Source of the DNA: Actinomycetospora lemnae
GTDB lineage: Bacteria; Actinomycetota; Actinomycetes; Mycobacteriales; Pseudonocardiaceae
Direction of reading: 5' to 3'
NCBI RefSeq assembly: GCF_028737315.1
Contig: NZ_JAQZAO010000002.1
Location: 434,001 to 498,000, forward strand
DNA length: 64,000 nt
The number at the start of each line of letters is the position of its first letter. Position 1 is the stretch's first letter. The notes beneath the pieces are model-generated. The model worked only from the letters and a program-made list of their open reading frames with translations, was not told the DNA's origin and did no database searches. Below, piece by piece: positions 17,180-24,945 of the stretch. The position numbers and the translations under genes were made by a program.

Positions 17180-19536
17180 GTCTGCCTCCCGGGGGTGCGC
17201 CCGCGCTGCGGGTGGTGGTCGGGGTCGGGACCCGACGGCCGGCCGCCGTCCGCGCCGCCCATCGCCGAGCGCGCCGCGGCCCGGCTCGCCTGGTACGCCG
17301 ACAGCGCGTCCATCGCGCCACGGTCGCCGCGGCCGTTGCCGCCGTGGGCGTTGCCGACCGGCCCGCCGTGGCCGTTGCCCCCGGGCCCGGCATGTCCGTT
17401 GCCGCCCACGGGCGGGACGGACCGGGCGGCGTGGGACACGGTGGCCGCCGGGATCGACGGCGTGCGGCGGATGAGCTCGGGCGCCAGGTGGGTCTGGGGC
17501 CGGCGGCGGGCGAGGACGAGCCCGTGGGGGCCGACGACGGCCGGGGCGTCCTCGTCCGACCGGCGCGGCGTCGGCGCCTCGGGCGCGGCGCCCCAGGTCG
17601 GGGCCGGGGCAGAGGCCGCAGCCGGCGCCGGAGTCGGGGTCGGGATCGAGGTCGGGGTCGGGGTCGGGGCCGGGCCGCCCTCGTCCGACGCCGCGGGCGG
17701 CGGGACGACGATCGGGTGGATCAGGCCGCGGCGGGCCGCGGGGATCGCACCGGAGACGTCGGGCGCCGGGACGTCCTCGACGGTGTCGTGCGCATCGCCC
17801 GCCCCGACGACCGCCGCCGCACCCGCGTCCGCGCCGTCCGTGCCGGTCCCGTCCATGCCGGTCCCGTCCGTGCCGGTGCCGTGCGGGCTCGTCCCGTGGG
17901 CCCCGGTTCCGTGGGGGCCGGTCCCGTCCGCGCCGAGCGGGCCGGGGATCGCCGCCGGCTCGGCGTCGTCCGCGTCGTCGGCCCCGGGCGCGGCGTGGGC
18001 GGGACGGCGGGGGCGCTCGCCGGTGTCGTCGGCGAAGGGGTCGCCGTCCGGGCGGGCGGGGTCGTCCCGGCCCGGCCAGGCGTGCCGGCCGTCGACCGGG
18101 ATCGGGCCCGAGACCGGCGGCGCAGGCAGGGCCCCGGTCCCGTTCCCCGTGCCGTTCCCGTACGCCGGGGTGTGCTCGCCGGTGTCCGCCGACCCGCGAC
18201 GCGGCACGGGCACCGCGGAGGCGGGCACGCGCTGGAAGGACCGGTCACCGCCGCCGGGGGCGGTCGGCGTGGTCTCGGCGAAGAGCGCCGCGGGCAGCAT
18301 GAGCACGGCGGTCAGGCCGCAGCCGGGCGTCGGGGTCAGCGACACCTCGATCCCGTGCCGCTCGGCGAGGCGCGACACCACGTGGAAGCCCAGCCGCCGG
18401 GCCGCGGCGGACACGTCGACCTCCTGCGGGTCGGCGAGCAGCTCGTTCGCCGCCGTGAGCTCCGCGGGCGGCATGCCGATGCCGGTGTCCTCGATGACGA
18501 GCAGGTGGGCGCCCGGCGCGCGGTGGTAGGCGCGGCTCTGGATCACCACCGGCGCGGACGGCGGCGAGTAGCGCGCCGCGTTCTCGACCAGCTCGGCGAT
18601 GATGTGCGTGAGGTCGGCGACCGTGCTCCCGACGATGCGCGGGCGCTCGTCGACGACGAGCGTGACGCGGTCGAGGTCCTCGGTCTCGGCGACGCCGGCG
18701 CGCACCACGTCGCGCAGGGCCACCGGCGCCGACCACACCCGCGCGGGCTGCTCGCCGGAGAGCACGAGCAGGCTCTCGGCGTTGCGGCGCACGCGCGTCG
18801 CGAGGTGGTCGAGGCGGAAGAGGTCCGCGAGGGCGTCAGGGTCGCGCTCGCGCTCCTCGAGGTCGTTGATGATGTCGAGCTGCCGGTGGAACATGCTCTG
18901 GTTGCGCCGGGCGAGGTTGAGCAGCAGTTCCGACGTGAACTCCTGCTGGCGCACCCGGGCGTCGTGCAGTTCCTTGGTCAGCGCGCCGCGGCGGCGCTGC
19001 TCGTCCTCGGTGATCTTGCAGAAGATCGCGACGCCGATGCACGCGAGCAGCACGGCGAACCCGTGGATCAGCGACCACACCCACGGCGAGTGCTGCGCGG
19101 CGTGGTGGTTGAACATCAGCGTCGGGACGAGCAGCGTGCCGAGTCCGTGCGACAGCGTCGTGAAGACGATGTTGAACACGAACGGGACCCAGTACTGGTA
19201 CAGGGTCAGGAAACCGATGATCACGAAGAACGAGAAGTGTGCCTCGATGTACCCGCCGGAGAGGATCACGAGGCCGGCGCACGAGGCGGTGAGCCCCGCG
19301 GTGACGACCAGCGAACCCGCGTGCCGGCCCGGGACGAACCAGCCGCCCGCCGCGGCGGCCAGGGGGATCAGCGCGATCAGCGCCGTGACCAGGCCGCTCG
19401 CCCCCACCGCCAGCCCGAAGACGGCGAGGCTGGGCGCGACGACGAGGAGCACGATCAGCAGGAAGCGGTGACGCCGCTGCCACGCCGCGTCGTCGACCAT
19501 GTCCCCGCGCGGGAGGTAGTCCATGACACGGGTCAT
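17176..19536 (-). CDS. cvnA: Conservon sensor histidine-kinase-like protein, CvnA-like
   Basis: Protein of 786 residues. About six membrane helices occupy residues 22-195 (for example FLLIVLLVVAPSLAVFGLAV, FVIIGFLTLYQYWVPFVFNI). Then come a coiled region, a dimerisation-like helix pair with FRLDHLATRVRRNAESLLVL, and an ATPase domain with N box LVENAARYSPP and G1 box EDTGIGMPP. The last ~330 residues are disordered and repetitive: HGTG/DGTG pentapeptides, TPTPTP runs and GNGHGG blocks. The ATG at 19536 (MTRVMDYLPRG) has GGAG upstream. It heads the cvnABCD operon; no cytochrome P450 (cvnE) follows. Confidence 0.9.
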   Translation of the reverse strand: MTRVMDYLPRGDMVDDAAWQRRHRFLLIVLLVVAPSLAVFGLAVGASGLVTALIALIPLAAAAGGWFVPGRHAGSLVVTAGLTASCAGLVILSGGYIEAHFSFFVIIGFLTLYQYWVPFVFNIVFTTLSHGLGTLLVPTLMFNHHAAQHSPWVWSLIHGFAVLLACIGVAIFCKITEDEQRRRGALTKELHDARVRQQEFTSELLLNLARRNQSMFHRQLDIINDLEERERDPDALADLFRLDHLATRVRRNAESLLVLSGEQPARVWSAPVALRDVVRAGVAETEDLDRVTLVVDERPRIVGSTVADLTHIIAELVENAARYSPPSAPVVIQSRAYHRAPGAHLLVIEDTGIGMPPAELTAANELLADPQEVDVSAAARRLGFHVVSRLAERHGIEVSLTPTPGCGLTAVLMLPAALFAETTPTAPGGGDRSFQRVPASAVPVPRRGSADTGEHTPAYGNGTGNGTGALPAPPVSGPIPVDGRHAWPGRDDPARPDGDPFADDTGERPRRPAHAAPGADDADDAEPAAIPGPLGADGTGPHGTGAHGTSPHGTGTDGTGMDGTGTDGADAGAAAVVGAGDAHDTVEDVPAPDVSGAIPAARRGLIHPIVVPPPAASDEGGPAPTPTPTSIPTPTPAPAAASAPAPTWGAAPEAPTPRRSDEDAPAVVGPHGLVLARRRPQTHLAPELIRRTPSIPAATVSHAARSVPPVGGNGHAGPGGNGHGGPVGNAHGGNGRGDRGAMDALSAYQASRAAARSAMGGADGGRPSGPDPDHHPQRGRTPGRQT
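17300..17900 (-). repeat. Tandem low-complexity repeats in the cvnA tail
   Basis: Three blocks of degenerate short repeats, all in frame: about 17300-17405 (GNGHGGP type), 17620-17670 (TPTPTP from GGGGTC repeats) and 17820-17900 (a 15-base unit encoding GTGTD/HG). They are candidates for length variation. Confidence 0.6.
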
Positions 19537-20037
19537 GCGGTCGCTCCACCGTCCTTCTCGGCCGTCGTCCGTTCCAGGGCCCCTCCGGGACGATCGCGCG
19601 GAACCGTACACGCACCGTTCACCCTTCCTGCACGAGTACGACGATCCGGCCTCCCCTGGCCCGATCGGCCGTGCACGACTTCACGGAGCGCAGCCGGAAC
19701 CGCCACAGTTCGCGTCCGGACGACGCACGACGCGACGGCCGGGAGGAGTCCGGGGCATGCGCTGAACGGACGGGAGCAACGACGGCGCGCGACGCGCCCG
19801 AAATTGCGTCCGAAAGAGTCTCGCGGTACGCCGTCCGAAGGGTGGTGTGCCGTACCGCTCGGGGCACCGGGCGGCGACCGGCCGCAGCCCGTGGGCCGGC
19901 CGGACCAGGGCAAGCGGACCGAACGCTTCGGACCCGGACGGCCACCGTCGGTGATCGGTCGAGCAGCGCCTCGGTCGTGGTCTACCCACGCGGACGCGGA
20001 GCCATACCGAGCGGTCGGTCGCCCTCGGCGGAGGGTG
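19537..20037. other. Upstream region of the conservon, no gene seen
   Basis: About 500 bp between the cvnA start and the end of the monooxygenase gene. Open frames here are arginine-rich shadows without a ribosome site. The notable structure is GCGGTACG (19823-19830) mirrored by CGTACCGC (19851-19858), a possible regulator site. Base composition is slightly less GC-rich than the genes around. Confidence 0.45.
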
Positions 20038-21525
20038 TCAGCCCGCCGCGCGCTCGTCGGCGGCCACCCGGGCGGCGCTCGCCGGCACGAACCGCATCGC
20101 CTCGTCGTCGACCCGGCTGCGCCGCAGCGACACCGCGTCGATCGCGTAGTTCATCGCCAGGCGCCACGGCGCCCGCGTGCCCTGCTTCGGCAGCTCGTCG
20201 ATCGAGCGCTGCACGTAGCCGGCGCCGAAATCGAGGAACGGGGCCTCCTCGACCGACGGGTCCCGCTCGGGGACCGCGACGCCCAGACCGCGGTCGCGCA
20301 GGTGGCGCAGGAGCCGCACGACGTACTCGGCCACGAGGTCGACCTTGAGGGTCCACGAGGCGTTCGTGTAGCCGATCATGTACACGAGGTTGGGCACGCC
20401 GGAGAGCATCATGCCCTTGTAGGCCATGGTGTCGGGCAGGTGCACCGGCTCGCCGTCGACGACGACCTCGGCGCCGCCGAACATCTGCAGCGTCAGCCCG
20501 GTCGCGGTGACGACGATGTCGGCCTCGAGCTCGCGCCCCGAGGTCAGGCGGATGCCGGTCTCGGTGAACGTGTCGATGGTGTCGGTGACGACCTCGGCGT
20601 CGCCGCGGCGGATCGCCCGGAACAGGTCCCCGTCGGGGACCATGCACATGCGCTGGTCCCACGGGTCGTACCGCGGGTTGAAGTGGGTGTCGACGTCGTA
20701 GCCCTCCGGCAGCGACGACTGCGTCGCCCTGCGCAGCAGGCCGCGCACGAACCGCGGGAAGCGCTGGCTGATCTGGTAGAGCGCGATGATCTGGGCGATG
20801 TTCTTCGCCCGCGTCAGCGGGTCGGCGACCGCGCGGGGCAGCCACCGGGACAGGGTCGCCGCGACGGGGTCGGTGCGCCCGATCGAGAGGACGTAGCTGG
20901 GCGAGCGCTGCAGCTGCGTGACGTGGGCGGCGGCGCCGTCCCCGTCGAGCATGGCGGGCACGAGCGTCACGGCCGTCGCGCCGCTGCCGATGACCACGAC
21001 GCGCTTGCCGGCGTAGTCGAGCTCGGGGTCCCACAGCTGCGGGTGCACCACGGTGCCGCCGAAGCGGTCGATGCCCGGCAGCTCCGGGGTGTAGCCGCGG
21101 TCGTAGCGGTAGTAGCCGGAGCACATGAGCAGGAACGAGCAGGTCAGCGGCGCCCGCCCGGGGATGTCGAGGGTCCAGCGCTGGGTGTCGGAGTCCCAGG
21201 ACGCGCGCGTCACGCGGTGCCCGTAGCGGATCTTGCGGTCGACGCCGAACTCCTGCGCCGTCTCCCGGACGTACTCCAGGATCGACGGGCCGTCCGCGAG
21301 CGCGGTCGCGCTGCTCCACGGACGGAACCGGTAGCCCAGGGTGTGCATGTCCGAGTCGGAGCGGATGCCCGGGTACCGGAAGAGGCTCCAGGTGCCGCCG
21401 AGGTCCTCGCGCGCCTCGAGCACCGCGTAGCGGTGGTCGGGCAGCTCGCGCTCGAGGTGGCAGGCCGTCCCGATCCCGGACAGCCCGGCGCCGACGATGA
21501 CCACGTCGAGGTGCTCGGTACTCAC
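20038..21525 (-). CDS. Flavin-containing Baeyer-Villiger-type monooxygenase (EthA-like)
   Basis: Protein of 495 residues that should use FAD and NADPH to oxygenate ketones or sulfur compounds. FAD motif GAGLSGIG is at about residues 11-18, the fingerprint FGGTVVHPQLW fits F-x-G-x3-H-x3-W of Baeyer-Villiger enzymes, and the NADPH motif is VIGSGATAV. FRYPGIRSDSDMHTLGYRF is typical of the EthA group. GTG 21525 (VSTEHLDVVIVG) is the start, 7 bases after TACGGT, so the mRNA may be leaderless. No TetR partner is adjacent, but an operator-like palindrome covers the promoter. Confidence 0.88.
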   Translation of the reverse strand: MSTEHLDVVIVGAGLSGIGTACHLERELPDHRYAVLEAREDLGGTWSLFRYPGIRSDSDMHTLGYRFRPWSSATALADGPSILEYVRETAQEFGVDRKIRYGHRVTRASWDSDTQRWTLDIPGRAPLTCSFLLMCSGYYRYDRGYTPELPGIDRFGGTVVHPQLWDPELDYAGKRVVVIGSGATAVTLVPAMLDGDGAAAHVTQLQRSPSYVLSIGRTDPVAATLSRWLPRAVADPLTRAKNIAQIIALYQISQRFPRFVRGLLRRATQSSLPEGYDVDTHFNPRYDPWDQRMCMVPDGDLFRAIRRGDAEVVTDTIDTFTETGIRLTSGRELEADIVVTATGLTLQMFGGAEVVVDGEPVHLPDTMAYKGMMLSGVPNLVYMIGYTNASWTLKVDLVAEYVVRLLRHLRDRGLGVAVPERDPSVEEAPFLDFGAGYVQRSIDELPKQGTRAPWRLAMNYAIDAVSLRRSRVDDEAMRFVPASAARVAADERAAG

Positions 21526-21527
21526 GC

Positions 21528-21549
21528 GTACCACCGTAGCGCGTGGTAC
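21528..21549. promoter_or_regulatory. Operator palindrome at the monooxygenase promoter
   Basis: GTACCAC-N8-GTGGTAC, with a third GTACCA at 21556-21561. It covers the predicted -10 (TACGGT, 21533-21538 on the minus strand) of the monooxygenase. Its size fits a TetR-family dimer. Confidence 0.6.
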
Positions 21550-21609
21550 CGCCGCGTACCAAGTGAGACGCCCGTCGCTCCTGGTGACGCTCGGCAGCAC
21601 GGCTCGGGC

Positions 21610-24381
21610 TCAGTGCGCCGCCTGGTCCCAGGAGCGCCCGAAGCCCACCGACACCTCGAGCGGTACGTCGAGCTCGAAGGCCGCGCCCATCTCGCGGCGC
21701 ACCAGCTCGGTGACCTGTTCCTTCTCCTCCGCCGCGACCTCGAGCACGAGCTCGTCGTGGACCTGCAGGAGCATCCGCGAGCGCAGGCCCTCGTCGCGCA
21801 GCGCCTGGTGCACCCCGAGCATCGCGACCTTGATGATGTCGGCCGCGCTGCCCTGGATCGGGGCGTTGAGCGCCATCCGCTCGGCCATCTCGCGACGCTG
21901 GCGGTTGTCGCTCGTGAGGTCGGGCAGGTAGCGGCGGCGACCGAGGATCGAGCTGGTGTAGCCGTCCTTGCGCGCCTGGGCGACGACCTGGTGCAGGTAG
22001 TCGCGCACCCCGCCGAACCGGGCGAAGTACTCCTCCATCAGCTCCTTGGCCTCGTCGGTGGAGATCCGGAGCTGGGCGGAGAGCCCGTAGGCCGACAGCC
22101 CGTAGGCCAGGCCGTAGTTCATCGCCTTGATCTTCGCGCGCTGGGCCGGCGACACCTCGTCCTCGCCGACGGAGAACACCCGCGCCGCCGTGGCGGAGTG
22201 GAAGTCGTACCCGGACTGGAACGCCTCGATCAGCGCCTCGTCGCGCGAGAGGTGCGCCATGATGCGCATCTCGATCTGCGAGTAGTCGACGGTCATGAGC
22301 TCGGAGAACGCGCCGTCGGCGGAGTCGGACCCGACGACGAAGGTGTCGCGGATGCGCCGGCCCTCCGCGGTGCGCACCGGGATGTTCTGGAGGTTCGGCT
22401 CGGTGGAGCTCAGCCGCCCGGTGCGCGCGATCGTCTGGTTGAACGTCGTGTGGATGCGCCCGTCGTCGCTGCACGACTCGAGCAGCCCCTTGACCGTCAC
22501 CCGCAGCCGCGTGGCGTCGCGGTGCTCGAGGAGGTGCTCGAGGAAGGGGTGCGGGTTCGACTCGTTGAGCGTCTGCAGCGCGTCGGCGTCGGTGGTGTAG
22601 CCGGTCTTGGTGCGCTTGGTCTTCGGCATCTGCAGCTCGTCGAACAGCACCACCTGCAGCTGCTTCGGCGACCCGAGGTTGATCTCCTTGCCGATGACGT
22701 CGTACGCCTGCTGCGCCGCCGACTGCACGCGCGCCCCGAACTGCGACTCGAGGTCGTGCAGCGCGCTGATGTCGACCGCGACGCCGGCGGCCTCGAGGTC
22801 GGCCAGCACCGCGAGCAGCGGCAGCTCCAGCTCGGTGAGCAGCGCCGTGCCGCCGAGCTCGGCCAGGTCGGCGTCGAGCTTGTCGGCCAGGTCGTACACC
22901 GCCCGCGCGCGCAGCATCTCGGCCTGGGCGAGCGCGGTGTCGGCCTCCTCCTCGCCCCCGTCGAGGGTCAGCTGGTCACCGCCCTCGGAGCTGTCCTCGA
23001 CGCGCAGCTCGCGACGGAGGTAGCGCAGCGCGAGGTCGGCGAGGTCGAAGCTGCGCTCGCCGGGACGGGCGAGGTAGGCCGCGAGCGCGGTGTCGCTGGT
23101 GACCCCGTCGAGGCGCCAGCCCCGCGCGCGGACCGCGTGGCTCGGCCCCTTGACCTCGTGCCCGGCCTTCGGCACGTCGACGTCGGCGAGCCACGCGGCG
23201 AGCGCCTTCTCGTCCGCCTCGTCGACCGCCCGGACGTCGACGTACGCCGACTCGCCGTCGGCCGCGGCGAGCGCGATGCCCTCGAGGTCGCCCGTGCCGT
23301 GCGCCCACGTCCCGCGGAACGCGAGGCCGACGCGGCTGCCGTCGCGGGCGTGGTCGGCCAGCCAGTCGGCCACCGCGCCGGTCTCGAGCGCGGCGCCGCG
23401 GACCTCGAAGCCCTCCTCGGCCTCCGGCTCCGCCGCGGTGAGCGTGGAGAACAGCCGCTCGCGCAGCACCCGGAACTCGAGGTTGTCGAACAGCTGGTGC
23501 ACCGCGTCGCGGTCCCACTGCCGGACCACCAGGTCTTCCGGGCCCATGCCGATGCCCTCGACGTCGCGGACGAGCTCGGTGAGCTGGCGGTTGAGCACCA
23601 CCGACGACAGGTGCTCGCGCAGGGCGTCGCCGGCCTTGCCCCGCACCTCGTCCACCCGGTCGACCAGCGCGTCGAGCGACCCGAACTCGCGGATCCACTT
23701 CTGGGCCGTCTTCTCCCCCACGCCCGGGATGCTCGGCAGGTTGTCGCTCGGGTCGCCCCGCAGGGCCGCGAAGTCCGGGTACTGCGCGGGGGTGAGCGTG
23801 TAGCGCTCCATGACCTGCTCGGGCGTGTAGCGCACGAGGTCCGACACGCCCTTGCGCGGGTAGAGCACCGTGACGTCGTCGGAGACCAGCTGGAACGCGT
23901 CCCGGTCGCCGGTGCAGATCGCCACCGTCATCCCCTGCGCGACCGCCTGCGTCGTCAGCGTCGCGATGAGGTCGTCGGCCTCGTAGCCCTCCACCGCGAG
24001 CACCGGGATCGCGAGCGCGGCCAGGATGTCCTTGATGAGGTCGATCTGGCCGCGGAACTCGTCGGGCGTCGAGCTGCGGTTGGCCTTGTAGGCCGCGTAG
24101 GTCTCGGCCCGGAAGGTCTGGCGCGAGACGTCGAACGCGACCGCGACGTGGGTGGGCTCCTCGTCGCGCAGCAGGTTGATGAGCATCGACGTGAAGCCGT
24201 AGACGGCGTTCGTCGTCTGCCCCGTGGTGGTGTTGAAGTTCTCGGTCGGCAGCGCGAAGAAGGCCCGGTAGGCCAGCGAGTGCCCGTCGAGCAGCAGCAG
24301 CCGCCCGCGTCCGCTCGGCGGCGCGTCCGGGGTCGTCTCGGGCTGGCCTGAGGTCGGCGCTGCCGTGCTGGTCGGAGCCAC
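21610..24381 (-). CDS. polA: DNA polymerase I
   Basis: Repair and Okazaki-fragment polymerase, 923 residues. The N-terminal 5'-3' exonuclease contains LLLLDGHSLAYRAFFALP, YEADDLIATL and GDPSDNLPSIPGVGEKTAQ. The middle 3'-5' exonuclease-like domain lacks the catalytic acidic motifs, as in mycobacteria. Polymerase motifs A (DYSQIEMRIMAHLS), B (RAKIKAMNYGLAYGLS) and C (VHDELVLEV) are intact. The GTG at 24381 lies 6 bases after TAGACT, a leaderless arrangement. It sits between pdtaR and rpsA in the order known from M. tuberculosis. Confidence 0.97.
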   Translation of the reverse strand: MAPTSTAAPTSGQPETTPDAPPSGRGRLLLLDGHSLAYRAFFALPTENFNTTTGQTTNAVYGFTSMLINLLRDEEPTHVAVAFDVSRQTFRAETYAAYKANRSSTPDEFRGQIDLIKDILAALAIPVLAVEGYEADDLIATLTTQAVAQGMTVAICTGDRDAFQLVSDDVTVLYPRKGVSDLVRYTPEQVMERYTLTPAQYPDFAALRGDPSDNLPSIPGVGEKTAQKWIREFGSLDALVDRVDEVRGKAGDALREHLSSVVLNRQLTELVRDVEGIGMGPEDLVVRQWDRDAVHQLFDNLEFRVLRERLFSTLTAAEPEAEEGFEVRGAALETGAVADWLADHARDGSRVGLAFRGTWAHGTGDLEGIALAAADGESAYVDVRAVDEADEKALAAWLADVDVPKAGHEVKGPSHAVRARGWRLDGVTSDTALAAYLARPGERSFDLADLALRYLRRELRVEDSSEGGDQLTLDGGEEEADTALAQAEMLRARAVYDLADKLDADLAELGGTALLTELELPLLAVLADLEAAGVAVDISALHDLESQFGARVQSAAQQAYDVIGKEINLGSPKQLQVVLFDELQMPKTKRTKTGYTTDADALQTLNESNPHPFLEHLLEHRDATRLRVTVKGLLESCSDDGRIHTTFNQTIARTGRLSSTEPNLQNIPVRTAEGRRIRDTFVVGSDSADGAFSELMTVDYSQIEMRIMAHLSRDEALIEAFQSGYDFHSATAARVFSVGEDEVSPAQRAKIKAMNYGLAYGLSAYGLSAQLRISTDEAKELMEEYFARFGGVRDYLHQVVAQARKDGYTSSILGRRRYLPDLTSDNRQRREMAERMALNAPIQGSAADIIKVAMLGVHQALRDEGLRSRMLLQVHDELVLEVAAEEKEQVTELVRREMGAAFELDVPLEVSVGFGRSWDQAAH

Positions 24382-24387
24382 ACACCG

Positions 24388-24393
24388 AGTCTA
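24388..24393 (-). promoter_or_regulatory. TAGACT -10 element for polA, leaderless
   Basis: On the minus strand TAGACT is followed by 6 bases and the polA GTG. A divergent TACCCT-N6-ATG at 24450-24455 serves the thioesterase in the same way. Confidence 0.5.
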
Positions 24394-24461
24394 GGGGCGA
24401 CCCCTGACACACCCCGGGCGCCCGGGCGGCCCCGCCCCGGGTCCCGCCCTACCCTGCGGGG

Positions 24462-24905
24462 ATGACCAGCTCCTCGGCCCCGGAGTCCGCCGCGGTCCCC
24501 GACATCGACGTCCAGTACCCCGACGAGCAGCTCGCGGCGCGGATGGGCATCGAGATCACGGCGTGGGACCCCGACCGGGTCGTCGGCACCATGCCCGTCA
24601 CCGGCAACCGGCAGCCCTTCGGCCTGCTGCACGGCGGCGCCAACGGCGTGCTCGCCGAGACCCTCGGGTCGACCGCCGCGGCGCTGCACGGCTGGCCCGA
24701 GCGGATGCCCGTGGGCCTCGAGCTGAACTGCACCCACCACCGCTCGGCCCTCGACGGGAAGGTCACCGGCGTCTGCACGCCGCTGTCGGTCGGCCGCACG
24801 ATCGGCACCTTCGAGATCGTCATCAGCGACGACGAGGGGCGTCGCGTCTGCACCGCGAAGCTGACCTGCGTCTACCGCTCGCGCCCGCCGGGGTCCGGCG
24901 GCTGA
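24462..24905 (+). CDS. PaaI-type hotdog thioesterase
   Basis: Protein of 147 residues with the hotdog fold that hydrolyses acyl-CoA thioesters. The family motif GLLHGGANGVLAETLGS is at about residues 54-70, with the conserved HGG and the glutamate (E67) of the catalytic helix. Then LELNCTHHRSALDGKVTGVC and SVGRTIGTFEIVISDDEGR follow. The ATG at 24462 is 6 bases after TACCCT, so leaderless expression is likely. Divergent from polA with an ~80-bp shared spacer. Confidence 0.88.
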   Translation: MTSSSAPESAAVPDIDVQYPDEQLAARMGIEITAWDPDRVVGTMPVTGNRQPFGLLHGGANGVLAETLGSTAAALHGWPERMPVGLELNCTHHRSALDGKVTGVCTPLSVGRTIGTFEIVISDDEGRRVCTAKLTCVYRSRPPGSGG

Positions 24906-24945
24906 GCCCCTGGTCAGACGCGCACCACCGCGCTGCAATGGGCGG

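Noticed and set aside
17820-17900. Possible CRISPR-like short repeats
   Set aside because: Units are 15 bases, degenerate, without spacers, and in frame within cvnA.
19671-20348. A 225-codon plus-strand frame in the gap upstream of the conservon
   Set aside because: Arg/Ser-rich, no ribosome site, and it runs into the antisense of the monooxygenase.
17170-24351. A 2393-codon open frame on the plus strand
   Set aside because: It runs antisense through cvnA, the monooxygenase and polA, all clear genes. The translation is Arg/Gly/Val-rich low-complexity sequence, as expected for the shadow frame of high-GC DNA.
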